64,000 nt of DNA from Chitinophaga sp. 180180018-3. GTDB taxonomy: Bacteria; Bacteroidota; Bacteroidia; Chitinophagales; Chitinophagaceae. The stretch is taken from assembly GCF_037893185.1 (NCBI RefSeq), contig NZ_CP140772.1, positions 3,658,001 through 3,722,000 on the forward strand. Reading direction: 5' to 3'. Below the pieces are notes generated by a model. The model did not search any database, was not told the origin of the DNA, and saw only the letters and a list, made by a program, of their open reading frames with translations. Below, one piece after another: positions 32,967-41,911 of the stretch (position 1 is its first letter; every line of letters begins with the position of its first letter). The position numbers were made by a program, and so were the translations under genes.

Positions 32967-33929
32967 TTACTTTGCATAGGTTTTACTGTAAATGATGATC
33001 TTATCTTTTGTTTGTTTATAGGTCATGCTGGTAAGACTGGTCAGCACCCGGAGGATATCGTCGATTTTTTCCCGATGGAAAACGATACTGTAATGTGAAG
33101 TATCTGCGGGAGTAGTATATAGTTGCAGGTTGACAGGATATTGACGTTGCAGCTCGGCTACCATACCCGACAGGGTATACCCGTTAAAATCCAGCACCTG
33201 CTTTTGCCACAGCCCTATTCTGGCGGTATCTTCCCGGCCTTTATGCGCATCGCCGCCGGAAATGTTGTATTGAAGTGTTTCGTGGTGTTCCAGCAGAAAG
33301 CGCCTGGTGGCTGCTCCTGCTATATCTACCTGTACCCGGCCGCTGGCCACAGCTACTTTTACATTTTCATCGCCGGGATAGGCCCGTATATCGAAAGTAG
33401 TTCCGAGAACGGTAGTAGTGAGGTTACCATGATGTATGGTAAAGGGATGAACAGGATCGCGCCTGACGTCAAAAAAAGCTTCTCCGCTCAGCGTGAGCGT
33501 CCTCTCCTTCCGGCCGAAGCCGGCGGGGATTTGCAGGGTACTGCCGGCGTTCAGCATCACCCGGCTGCTGTCGGGTAGTATTATACTTCGTGTGCTTCCG
33601 TTGGCTGCGGAGATGAGTGTGGGTGCAGTCATGCGACTGTAATAGGTATACATGACGCTACCAGCGCCTACGAGCAACAGTACAGCAGCGGCATATCGGA
33701 TCCATTTCCGGTGTGCTGCCCGTACCGGTGTTGTTTTTTGTAATATGCCGGAGATGACGGACTGCCTGAGTACTTCTCTTTCCTCAGGCGATAGCCGGAC
33801 TGGTGGCTGATCGCTGAGTGTACTATACCAATATTCCACCCGCTTCTTTTCCTCGGCGGTGGCAGTGCCCTGCAGATATCGCTGCAGCAGCACCTTTATA
33901 TTATTATCAGATTCCTGTTGATGACCCAT
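32967..33929 (-). CDS. FecR-family anti-sigma factor
   Basis: 320 residues. The N-terminal cytoplasmic part (about 1-75, VLLQRYLQGTATAEEKKRVEYW) would hold the sigma factor; one membrane helix (about 75-94, WIRYAAAVLLLVGAGSVMYTYY) follows. The periplasmic FecR domain has RSIILPDSSRVMLNAGSTLQIP, LSGEAFFDVRRDPVHPF and TTVLGTTFDIRAYPGD, and a C-terminal DUF4974 domain (VLDFNGYTLSGMVAELQRQYPVNLQ, then KIDDILRVLTSLTSMTYK). It should release the ECF sigma factor when the STN receptor binds ligand. It is in operon order: sigma, FecR, receptor. Confidence 0.93.
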   Translation of the reverse strand: MGHQQESDNNIKVLLQRYLQGTATAEEKKRVEYWYSTLSDQPPVRLSPEEREVLRQSVISGILQKTTPVRAAHRKWIRYAAAVLLLVGAGSVMYTYYSRMTAPTLISAANGSTRSIILPDSSRVMLNAGSTLQIPAGFGRKERTLTLSGEAFFDVRRDPVHPFTIHHGNLTTTVLGTTFDIRAYPGDENVKVAVASGRVQVDIAGAATRRFLLEHHETLQYNISGGDAHKGREDTARIGLWQKQVLDFNGYTLSGMVAELQRQYPVNLQLYTTPADTSHYSIVFHREKIDDILRVLTSLTSMTYKQTKDKIIIYSKTYAK

Positions 33930-33976
33930 ACAACGATATAATCTCCGCTGATGGATACAGGTACTTCAAAACTATG

Positions 33977-34594
33977 TTATGGAATTATTAACTCATTGTA
34001 AGACGGTATAGCCAGCAACAGCATCAATACTCCCAGATAATGTTCATTTTCGTGCAGGCGCGTCCGTAAGATATGAAGGGCGAGGGTAATATTGTTTTTT
34101 ACAGTCTGTTCGGAAAGCGACATTTTCCTCGCTATATCTTTCATGCTGAGATTCGCTTCCCTGCTAAGTAAATAAGGAATCTTCAATCGTTCCGGCAGCT
34201 GCTCTACCTCCTGGCGCAAGTGTTGTTCCAGCTCTTTCAGGTATATCCTCGCTTCGGAATTATTCTCCATCTGCCTGCTTTCTGCTGCTTCCAGCAAAAT
34301 ATCATTGTAAACAGTAATACCAGGTTTCGAAAAGTAATCTATAATTGCATAGCGGGCCGCCTGATAAAGATAAGCAGTAAACCGGCCGTTTTCGGCGGCG
34401 TATAGCCGTTCCCGGTTGTTCCAGCAACTAATAAAAATATCCTGTACAATATCCTGCGCATCCACTCCCTGCTTTATCCGGCCCCTGACATAAGTATACA
34501 TCTCTTCCCAATACCTGTTTACCAGTACAGTGAAAGCAGCATGATTTCCCTTCCGAATCAGTAGCAACAACCCGTGGTCCGATAGCTTTTCCAT
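33977..34594 (-). CDS. ECF RNA polymerase sigma factor
   Basis: 205 residues from the ATG at 34594 (MEKLSDHGLLLLIRKGN). An ATG at 34606 lies within the promoter box at 34604-34611, so the later start is preferred. Region 2 is seen in FTVLVNRYWEEMYTYVRGRI, then DAQDIVQDIFISCWNNRERL; region 4 in LPERLKIPYLLSREANLSMKDIARKMSLSEQTVKNNITLALHILRTRL. It directs transcription of its own operon's receptor genes when freed from FecR, in the way of FecI-type systems of Bacteroidota. The C-terminus carries an extra hydrophobic segment (YLGVLMLLLAIPSY). Confidence 0.92.
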   Translation of the reverse strand: MEKLSDHGLLLLIRKGNHAAFTVLVNRYWEEMYTYVRGRIKQGVDAQDIVQDIFISCWNNRERLYAAENGRFTAYLYQAARYAIIDYFSKPGITVYNDILLEAAESRQMENNSEARIYLKELEQHLRQEVEQLPERLKIPYLLSREANLSMKDIARKMSLSEQTVKNNITLALHILRTRLHENEHYLGVLMLLLAIPSYNELIIP

Positions 34595-34603
34595 ATCCGG
34601 AGG

Positions 34604-34611
34604 CAAACTTA
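34604..34611 (-). promoter_or_regulatory. -7 box of the ECF sigma gene
   Basis: Minus-strand TAAGTTTG fits TAnnTTTG. The start of transcription would fall near 34597, almost at the ATG at 34594, so the message would have little or no leader. The hairpin H2 begins 30 bases upstream. Confidence 0.4.
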
Positions 34612-34640
34612 AGGAGGAGATATGAACTGAATATTAAGTG

Positions 34641-34758
34641 AGAAATAAGAATAGGGAATGTGGAATTAAGAATGAAGAGCGAAGACCTAAGCGGATAATA
34701 ATAATCGCTTAGGTCTTCGCTCTTCATTCTTAATTCCACATTCCCTATTCTTATTTCT
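34641..34758. repeat. Long perfect inverted repeat (hairpin H2)
   Basis: Two exactly complementary arms of 53 bases (34641-34693 and 34706-34758) around a 12-base A/T-rich loop. Outward from the loop the right arm has CGCTTAGG, TCTTCGCTCT, TCATTCTTAAT, TCCACATTCCC. The TCTTCGCTCT...CATTCTTAATTC part is shared with H1 at 26776. It lies between two divergently transcribed genes, downstream of neither, so it is not an ordinary terminator. Confidence 0.95.
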
Positions 34759-34875
34759 TAAAACCCTATCTTTACACCGTAATCACTCATTTCATCAGGT
34801 ATAATTTTTTCTCCTAATACATAGGTCTGTAAGGGCTATGCAGGTGGAGGATAACCATCAAATGCGCTAGTTTTC

Positions 34876-37800
34876 ATGCGTAGTGTAACTATCAAGAAAA
34901 TTGCCTTAAAGGCATTAAAGATTTTTTCCATATCCGTTGCTACTATTATCTTATTGTTGTTTTTGTTGCCTATTCTTTTCCCTACAACGGTATCAAATAA
35001 GATCAAGACCTGGACGAATAACAGTATTACCGGCGATCTTAATTTTTCGCGGGCAAGGCTATCGTTTTTCAATCATTTTCCCGCGCTCACACTCACTTTG
35101 TACGACTTCAGCCTGAAAGGCGCCGCGCCTTTTGAGAAAGATACGCTGATAGCTGCCAAAGAAGTAGCCCTCGGTATTAATCTCTCCAGCGTATTTTCGA
35201 ATTCCATTAATATCGATGAAATATACCTGACTAAAGGCAATATTCATGTGTTGGTCGATACAGCAGGGCATCCTAACTACAACGTTTATAAATCCGGTCC
35301 GCCTTCTGCCACGCCGCAAAAAAAAGATAGTGGCAGCGCTACAATGAAGATAGAACGTATACAGCTGGATCACTGCAACATCGTTTATGACGATCAGTCG
35401 GTACCCATGTATATCCAGGCCATGGACGTCAACTACCTCGGTAAAGGAGACCTTGCGAAAGCACAGTTTGATCTTTATTCTAAGATCAGCATTGGTTCAT
35501 TTGATCTGAGTTATGCCAGGACTCCGTATATCCTGAAGAAAAAGCTGAAAGGAGAGCTGATCACGAAGATCAATACCAACTCGCTAGATTTCGTTTTTGA
35601 ACGAAACGATCTGAAAATAAATGAACTGCCAGTACGGCTAAACGGCTCTTTCGGGTTCCTGAAAAACGGCTACCGGATGGACTTCCGGCTCAGCTCCCGG
35701 GAATCGGAGCTGCATGCCATTTTTGGCGCCCTCCCACCGGAATATGCCGGATGGGCAGAGCACATGAACATCAGCGGTAAGGCCGATGTAAACGCCTCCC
35801 TCATCGGGGAATACCTGGCCGCCAGCAATACCATGCCGGATCTGACGTTCAATATGAAGGTACGGGATGGTGTGATCACCAATGATAAAGCGCCGGCGCC
35901 GGTGAAAAACCTGTTCCTGAACTTCCAGTCGAAACTCGCACAACTGAACACCGACAGCCTCTATGTAAATGTGGATTCCATCTTCTTCAACATCGATAAA
36001 GATTATTTCAGCTCCGTCATCCGCATCCGGGGCCTTAATACACCGGAAATTCATATGAAGATGAATACCGATATAGACCTGGATAAATGGAATAAAGCGG
36101 TTGGCTTAAAAACAATAGACCTGAAAGGAAGATTCAAAGCGCATTTGCAGGCTGATGGTAAATATGCCAAAGGAGTTGTTTATAAAGGGAATCTGCACAA
36201 ACACGCAGATACCGTGATTACCAGTATTCCGGTATTTAATTTTGACGCCACCCTGCGCGACGGATATTTCAAATTGGGCGCCATGCCTGGTAGCGTCAAT
36301 AACATTGGTTTCAACGTTCATGCGTCGTGCCCGGATGGCAACTACACCCACACGTATTTCAATATAGAGGATATCAACGCCAATATGCTGAGCAACTATA
36401 TCAAAGGATATCTGCGGGTCAGCAATGCGCAGGCGCCGCTCATAGACGGCAAACTGGCGTCGGTGTTGCATCTGAGCGATCTCAGGAAAGTGTACCCGAT
36501 GGACAGCATCGATGTCAATGGCGATCTGACGATGAACATTGATACCAAAGGCACCTATCTTCCCTCTAAACGGCTGTTTCCTGTTACCACCGCCACTTTG
36601 AAGATGAATAACGGTACCGTACAAACGAAATACTATCCCAAACCAATTGAAAAAATTAATATAGACGCAGCTGTTACCAATACCACCGGTACTATGCAAT
36701 CCACGCGGATCAACCTCAAACCGGTTTCTTTCGAATTTGAGGGGCAACCGTTTGTATTAAAGGCCGATCTCAGCAACTTTGATAACCTCCAATATAATAT
36801 TGCATCCAATGGTATCATAGACCTGGGACGTATCTATAAAGTGTTCGCAGTAAAAGGCTACGACGTGAAAGGCTTTATAAAAACAGACCTTCAGCTCCGC
36901 GGCTCTCAGGCCGATGCTATGGCCGGCCGGTACGGTAAGCTTCAGAACAGCGGTACACTTACTATCAAAGACATCACCCTCCTATCGGACCTGTTCCCAC
37001 TTCCGTTCCTTATCAGCAATGGCGTTTTCCGTTTCGATCAGGACAAAATGTGGTTCGACCAATTCAACGCCAGCTACGGCAAATCGCAAATTACCCTCAA
37101 TGGGTATCTTAGCAATGTAATCGGCTATGCTACCCAAAAAGACCAGCCGCTGCACGGCACCTTTGACCTGAAAAGCAGTTTCATACTCGTGGATGAATGG
37201 ATGGTAAACGGCGCCGGCAAAAGCTCCGGCTCAGCCCCCAGCGCTCCATCAGCCACAGGTTCAGCCTCCCCTGGTGTGGTGATGGTGCCCGGCAACCTGG
37301 ATCTTACTTTAAATGCAGCGGCTGCAAAGGTGCGCTTTAAGGGCATGGACATCAACGATTTCAAAGGACAACTGGTGATCGACAGCAGCAAGCTTAAACT
37401 AAATAAAACCGGGTTTAACATCATCGGCGCACCGGTGGAAATGGATGCCACCTATGTAAGCCTGCAGCCCAAACGGGCCAGCTTCGACTATCACATCACT
37501 GCAAAAGAATTTGATATCAAAAGAGCTTACAATGAAATAAAAATATTTCATGACATGGCCTCTTCCGCTTCCTCTGCCAGTGGTATAGTAGGACTGGATT
37601 ATACGCTTAGCGGCAAGCTCGATGAGAACATGAGCCCTATATATCCTTCCCTGAAAGGAGGTGGCGTGTTATCTGTCAAAAAAATAAAACTGAAAGGATT
37701 CAAACTGCTCAATGCAGTAGGCAGCAGCACCGGTAAAGATGATGTAAAAGATCCGGACCTTTCCCAGGTAGATATCAAAAGCAGTATCAACAATAATATC

Positions 37801-38034
37801 ATTACCATTAACAGGACGAAGCTGCGCATTGCCGGATTCCGGCCGCGTTTCGAAGGACAGGTAAGCCTCGATGGAAAGCTTAATCTGAAAGGGCGCCTCG
37901 GACTTCCTCCATTCGGAATATTTGGTATACCCTTCACCGTTAGTGGTACACAAAGCGCTCCTAAAGTGAACCTGCGCAGAGGCAGCGACAATAAACTGGA
38001 AGAAACAAAAGACACTGACGAAGAAGATAAATAA
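34876..38034 (+). CDS. AsmA-family protein
   Basis: 1052 residues. A basic start and one membrane helix (about residues 13-37, ALKIFSISVATIILLLFLLPILFP) are followed by the AsmA N-terminal pattern LNFSRARLSFFNHFPALTLTLYDFSLKGAAPFEKDTLIAAKEVALGINL and a long series of beta-strand repeats typical of the AsmA/TamB superfamily. The C-terminus (LRIAGFRPRFEGQVSLDGKLNLKGRLGLPPFGIFGIPFTVSGT) is the AsmA-like end domain. These proteins are anchored in the inner membrane, span the periplasm and take part in moving or balancing lipids of the outer membrane. It is a single gene between hairpin H2 and a terminator. Confidence 0.9.
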   Translation: MRSVTIKKIALKALKIFSISVATIILLLFLLPILFPTTVSNKIKTWTNNSITGDLNFSRARLSFFNHFPALTLTLYDFSLKGAAPFEKDTLIAAKEVALGINLSSVFSNSINIDEIYLTKGNIHVLVDTAGHPNYNVYKSGPPSATPQKKDSGSATMKIERIQLDHCNIVYDDQSVPMYIQAMDVNYLGKGDLAKAQFDLYSKISIGSFDLSYARTPYILKKKLKGELITKINTNSLDFVFERNDLKINELPVRLNGSFGFLKNGYRMDFRLSSRESELHAIFGALPPEYAGWAEHMNISGKADVNASLIGEYLAASNTMPDLTFNMKVRDGVITNDKAPAPVKNLFLNFQSKLAQLNTDSLYVNVDSIFFNIDKDYFSSVIRIRGLNTPEIHMKMNTDIDLDKWNKAVGLKTIDLKGRFKAHLQADGKYAKGVVYKGNLHKHADTVITSIPVFNFDATLRDGYFKLGAMPGSVNNIGFNVHASCPDGNYTHTYFNIEDINANMLSNYIKGYLRVSNAQAPLIDGKLASVLHLSDLRKVYPMDSIDVNGDLTMNIDTKGTYLPSKRLFPVTTATLKMNNGTVQTKYYPKPIEKINIDAAVTNTTGTMQSTRINLKPVSFEFEGQPFVLKADLSNFDNLQYNIASNGIIDLGRIYKVFAVKGYDVKGFIKTDLQLRGSQADAMAGRYGKLQNSGTLTIKDITLLSDLFPLPFLISNGVFRFDQDKMWFDQFNASYGKSQITLNGYLSNVIGYATQKDQPLHGTFDLKSSFILVDEWMVNGAGKSSGSAPSAPSATGSASPGVVMVPGNLDLTLNAAAAKVRFKGMDINDFKGQLVIDSSKLKLNKTGFNIIGAPVEMDATYVSLQPKRASFDYHITAKEFDIKRAYNEIKIFHDMASSASSASGIVGLDYTLSGKLDENMSPIYPSLKGGGVLSVKKIKLKGFKLLNAVGSSTGKDDVKDPDLSQVDIKSSINNNIITINRTKLRIAGFRPRFEGQVSLDGKLNLKGRLGLPPFGIFGIPFTVSGTQSAPKVNLRRGSDNKLEETKDTDEEDK

Positions 38035-38040
38035 TAAAAC

Positions 38041-38067
38041 CGCCGGAGAAATGAAAGTTCTCCGGCG
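38041..38067. terminator. Bidirectional terminator between AsmA-like and WG-repeat genes
   Basis: CGCCGGAGAA (38041-38050) and TTCTCCGGCG (38058-38067) pair perfectly over 10 bases around a 7-base loop, followed by TCACTTTTTT. It lies between two convergent genes. Confidence 0.9.
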
Positions 38068-38075
38068 TCACTTTT

Positions 38076-39929
38076 TTACTGCACCTTCTTTCCGTGTGCA
38101 TCAAACTTACCGTACTCCATGCTATATTCCCGGGTTTCGCCCTCTCCTGATTCATTGGAGAAGGTACTTGGTTTAAATGGTACGATTGCTTCATGATGGG
38201 TATTGATCAACCCCACTTCATTATGATCTCCAACTGCTTTGGTAACCATTGCAATACCCAGGTTAAATGAGTTGGCCTGCTTGTATATACAGGGAATTAC
38301 CAGCTTACCGGTCACGTCAACAAAGCCATAGTCGCCGTTTTTGTTTCTCACGCTGGCCAATCCGTCAGCGAAAGGTTCTACCTTATCATACCCCGGGAGG
38401 TTGATTACTTTTCTGCCTTTGTTGTCAATGAAAGAGAAGTTTTGAGCTTTATCTTTCACCAGCAACAATCCGTTGTTGTAACCGCCATAAACAAACAATG
38501 GTGTTGGCAACAGGGGATGTCCGTTTTCATCGCATATCGTGGTGATGCCCATCAATGGCCCGTCTTCAGTGATTTTATTAGCCAGTATTACCTTGCCTGC
38601 TTCATCATAACTGATATCGGTGTACTCAGGCGGCAGTACTATTTGTCCGGCTGCATTCATGGCGCCTGCCTTGCCATCGTTGGCTGTTTTGTTGATCACT
38701 GCCAGCTGCTGTCCGAGTGCATTGGCTGTATAGTCGATCTTCACCAGTTTTTTTTCTGCCGTATCAAGCCGGTAGTAATAATGTCCATTGTAATCTTCAT
38801 TGTGGAAAAAGAAAGAGTTCAGCTGGTCCATCTTCTTAAAAGTGGGCGGAATAACAAACTTACCGGAAACATCCGCAAAGCCTGTATTACCGCTTTTATC
38901 GTCCTTTGCCATCACGAGGTTTGCCAGTGCAGGTTCCAGGTTTATCAGTGTAAGATGCGTTGAAACCTCTTTCTCTTCATCCTTCATGTAAAGATTGACA
39001 GCAGCGATTTTACCCTTAAAGTACCCCTCTGCATAACCTCCGTTACGGGCATTTCCGAAAGGCAGTTCATCCGGCATGTTCGCCATGATATCGGCCTGCA
39101 GCGCTTTAACATCTTTATAACCGTTCTTATCCAGCCTGGCAATAAAACTGCTCAGTACTTTACTCATTTTTTTCAATGCACCAGAGGGATCACTATCATC
39201 GCCGGTACCGGAGCTCCAGCTACTATTATCGAGCGGCTTTCCATCCTTATTCAACGCTTCTGCGTGCAGGTAGCGATGATACAGGCTGTCACTGAAAGTT
39301 ATCTTCACAAAATTATCTTTCAATTGCTTAAGCCTTATTTGTCCTCCCTGATAAGCTATCTTATCGTGTTCCTTATCGAGTTTCAGTGTGACTACTTTCA
39401 CCGGGTATTTATAAGCGGCAACAGCTGCTATGCTGTCGATGACTTTGAGAGATGGGATCCGCGACGTACCATCCACTGCCCTGGACGTTGTATCGGTACT
39501 GCCGTCGTGGAAGTAAATCTTCGACGTACTGACTGTGGGTTCATCAAGTCCGTTCAGCACAGGCTTCGCCTCCAGCTCCAGCACAGCACCCGGAAACCTG
39601 AATTGCTGGCGGATTCCGGCGTGTTGCAGCCAGGTAGTATATTGCGCGGCTACATCAGCAGCAACGGGAATCTGGAATGCGGTAGTCACTTCTTCTTCAC
39701 CTGCTTTGTACGACTTAGGCGTTGCCTTATCGAATTTCCCTATAAACGACAGGAAGTTGTCGACCTGTTCTTTTTGCTCCTCCAGCAGTGTTTTAGCTTC
39801 TGCCAGATTTTTACCATCAAATTGTTTTACGAATTCCAGCAATTCCGGAGATGGTTTTCGTTCTTTGCAAGCGTAAGAACAGCATACGGTCAACGCCAAT
39901 ATGGCAATGGGTTTAACGAATTTCATCAT
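38076..39929 (-). CDS. WG-repeat lipoprotein
   Basis: 617 residues. MMKFVKPIAILALTVCCSYAC gives a lipoprotein signal (cysteine 21). The first 300 residues are unrecognised, with a helical start (KQFDGKNLAEAKTLLEEQKEQVDNFLSFI). The C-terminal half holds several WG-type repeats: GNTGFADVSGKFVIPPTFKK, AGAMNAAGQIVLPPEYTDIS, FSFIDNKGRKVINLPGYDKVEPFADGLASVR and NGDYGFVDVTGKLVIPCIYK. Such repeats form a beta-propeller-like or extended surface whose partners are mostly unknown. It is the last gene of a three-lipoprotein operon; its start follows the previous stop by 5 bases. Confidence 0.85.
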   Translation of the reverse strand: MMKFVKPIAILALTVCCSYACKERKPSPELLEFVKQFDGKNLAEAKTLLEEQKEQVDNFLSFIGKFDKATPKSYKAGEEEVTTAFQIPVAADVAAQYTTWLQHAGIRQQFRFPGAVLELEAKPVLNGLDEPTVSTSKIYFHDGSTDTTSRAVDGTSRIPSLKVIDSIAAVAAYKYPVKVVTLKLDKEHDKIAYQGGQIRLKQLKDNFVKITFSDSLYHRYLHAEALNKDGKPLDNSSWSSGTGDDSDPSGALKKMSKVLSSFIARLDKNGYKDVKALQADIMANMPDELPFGNARNGGYAEGYFKGKIAAVNLYMKDEEKEVSTHLTLINLEPALANLVMAKDDKSGNTGFADVSGKFVIPPTFKKMDQLNSFFFHNEDYNGHYYYRLDTAEKKLVKIDYTANALGQQLAVINKTANDGKAGAMNAAGQIVLPPEYTDISYDEAGKVILANKITEDGPLMGITTICDENGHPLLPTPLFVYGGYNNGLLLVKDKAQNFSFIDNKGRKVINLPGYDKVEPFADGLASVRNKNGDYGFVDVTGKLVIPCIYKQANSFNLGIAMVTKAVGDHNEVGLINTHHEAIVPFKPSTFSNESGEGETREYSMEYGKFDAHGKKVQ

Positions 39930-39934
39930 GACTG

Positions 39935-41281
39935 TTAGTTAAGCGCAAATTTCATTTGCCCGTTTTTGTCGATAAGAATATAATAATCCAATGGTGTCAT
40001 GCTGTCTGCTTTTTCTGTATGAAGCACGGACATGGCGTTGTTGCCATTGGTTACAAGTCGCGCAAAACGCTTATCCGGCGTAATATACAGCGTGGAATTA
40101 TCTTCCATTTTAAATTCCACTCCGTTGGCGGCCAGCCCCAGTATACTCATCCATTCTGCCGCTCCATCTCCGGGTTTGAACAAGTGATAGGCACGGAAAT
40201 AATTTTGCTCCATCGGATACAACAATGCCTCCAGTTGTTTCGTATCATGCTGCTGATAAGCATCCAGCAATCGCTTGTAATGCGCTTTCACTTTGGCTTC
40301 CAGGTCCGTTACATTACTTAGATCAGTAGCCTCGCTGTAACAGGGCAGCTCATCAGCCACCGGAGGAATTTCAATGTCTTTTTCGATTATAGCGGATGAT
40401 TGCCCCGCATAGGCCGACAGGTGAATAGCCCTGGAGCTATGTGGCGATAATCTTTCAAGGGTATCGGTAACGGGCGTACGAAATTGAAATATTTTCTTTC
40501 GCATGCATGACTGCTCACTCCATTTTTCTACGCTGATCCGGGCCTCCGCTTCCTTATGAAGACGGGCACGCGGCTTACCATCAAAGTCGTTACCGGGAAT
40601 CAGTTCCACTTTGATATGTTGTTTGGCACCTTTTACGAGGTATTGATTGATATCGGTGGAAAGACCCGATACGTTTGCGCGGTTGTTCACCAATGCCAGA
40701 AAACCATTTACATATACCCGGCATCCCGACTCTCCGGTGCTCAGCTCCAGGCGATAATTATCGGCATTTGCTGTAGATGTTTTCTGCTTACTCAGGGCTG
40801 TAATACTGTTCCCTGGCGGATTGAAAGCGATATTCATAAACACTTTTTCCTTATTGCCCAGGTTGAGAAGATTACTTCCTGATGTAGCAGCATTGAAGAT
40901 AATGTTCTGGTCGTCTGTTTTCCAGCTGAGATTATTTTGGGAATATTCTTTCCAGCCAATACCATTCGTGCTCTCAAGTGTTTTCAAAATATCCGCCGCT
41001 CCTTTTTCCGTTTCGAAATGTATCAGTGTCAGCAACTCGTTTTGGGCTTCGGCATAGAGCGTTTTCACGGGCGCACCGTAGTAGTTAAAATCTCCCTGTA
41101 TACGAATATTAAGTATTCTCACCGGCAACGAATCCACCTTTACCTGCGATTTTGGCAACCGGGCGATCACGGAATCCAGTTGTTGCAGGTTATGTATATT
41201 TTCTATCCTGATGCCGGAACTGCCACAACCCGCTACCAGTGCGGTGCACAAGAGTCCCAGTATTGCATTTAACTTACTCAT
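39935..41281 (-). CDS. Lipoprotein of unknown function
   Basis: 448 residues from the ATG at 41281 (MSKLNAILGLLCTALVAGC, lipidated cysteine 19). That ATG overlaps the stop codon of the upstream gene (41274), which suggests coupled translation, so I prefer it to the in-frame ATG three codons earlier. The middle contains beta-strands with GDFNYYGAPVKTLYAEAQNELLTLIHFETEKGAADILK, later a helical stretch (VTDLEAKVKAHYKRLLDAYQQHDTKQLEALLYPMEQNYFRAYH) and a C-terminal FKMEDNSTLYITPDKRFARLVTNG. I do not recognise a family. Its neighbours are two other lipoproteins in the same operon. Confidence 0.75.
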   Translation of the reverse strand: MSKLNAILGLLCTALVAGCGSSGIRIENIHNLQQLDSVIARLPKSQVKVDSLPVRILNIRIQGDFNYYGAPVKTLYAEAQNELLTLIHFETEKGAADILKTLESTNGIGWKEYSQNNLSWKTDDQNIIFNAATSGSNLLNLGNKEKVFMNIAFNPPGNSITALSKQKTSTANADNYRLELSTGESGCRVYVNGFLALVNNRANVSGLSTDINQYLVKGAKQHIKVELIPGNDFDGKPRARLHKEAEARISVEKWSEQSCMRKKIFQFRTPVTDTLERLSPHSSRAIHLSAYAGQSSAIIEKDIEIPPVADELPCYSEATDLSNVTDLEAKVKAHYKRLLDAYQQHDTKQLEALLYPMEQNYFRAYHLFKPGDGAAEWMSILGLAANGVEFKMEDNSTLYITPDKRFARLVTNGNNAMSVLHTEKADSMTPLDYYILIDKNGQMKFALN

Positions 41282-41798
41282 TCGGAACATTTTCTTCGGG
41301 TGTGATAAAACTGATATAAAGGTTTGGGGAAGCGCTCATTTTTCCTTCCGGGGTACTGTCTTTCGTCACCCGCAGTCCAATCAGGCGGTCCTTTCCTTTC
41401 CAGACCTGTATATCGCCATCGGATGGAAACTCGTGGGTAGAATCCTCTCCTGGTTGCCCATAAGCAGCTGTGAGTACCTTTTTCATACGGTCAACATCCT
41501 CCTTAACCGGAAAAAGATCCAGATGAATACTCTTGATATGCCCGTAGGAATCGTCCATGCTGAAAGCCATGCGCTCTAAGGGAATATCCGCATATCTCAT
41601 AAAGCGCTCGTCGTTGAATTCATATTCATCGCTATACTTGCTGCTAAAATGCAACTGGGGATAAAGCGCCGGCACGTCTGCATCGCGGTTCAGTGCTTCA
41701 ACACGTATCACGGAAACGCCGGACGAAGGCCCTGGGCCGTCTTTGCAGGCCAGTAACAGACTGGTCAACAGCGCCGTCAGAACGAGGTTTTTCTTCAT
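41274..41798 (-). CDS. Small lipoprotein of unknown function
   Basis: 174 residues; MKKNLVLTALLTSLLLAC is a lipoprotein signal (cysteine 18). The mature part begins with a Gly/Pro/Ser-rich linker and then alternates strands and helices: MAFSMDDSYGHIKSIHLDLFPVKEDVDRMKKVLTAAYGQPGEDS, VWKGKDRLIGLRVTKDS. I recognise no family. It is the first gene of the three-gene operon; its stop overlaps the next start by 8 bases. A terminator (41832-41870) separates it from the gene upstream. Confidence 0.75.
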   Translation of the reverse strand: MKKNLVLTALLTSLLLACKDGPGPSSGVSVIRVEALNRDADVPALYPQLHFSSKYSDEYEFNDERFMRYADIPLERMAFSMDDSYGHIKSIHLDLFPVKEDVDRMKKVLTAAYGQPGEDSTHEFPSDGDIQVWKGKDRLIGLRVTKDSTPEGKMSASPNLYISFITPEENVPNE

Positions 41799-41831
41799 AT
41801 CATCTATCGGGTTAATAAAGGCTGAAATTAT

Positions 41832-41870
41832 AAAAAAAAAAACGGATACAGGAGATTGGCCGATATCCGT
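41832..41870 (-). terminator. Terminator of the 196-residue secreted protein gene
   Basis: On the minus strand ACGGATA pairs with TATCCGT (41842-41848 with 41864-41870), followed by a run of ten T residues (the A run at 41832-41842). It is a standard Rho-independent form. A second small hairpin of CCCC/GGGG lies just before it at about 41879-41898. Confidence 0.85.
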
Positions 41871-41911
41871 TGGGTTTTCCCCTAAATCCGTATCGGGGAT
41901 TTTTTGATTCG

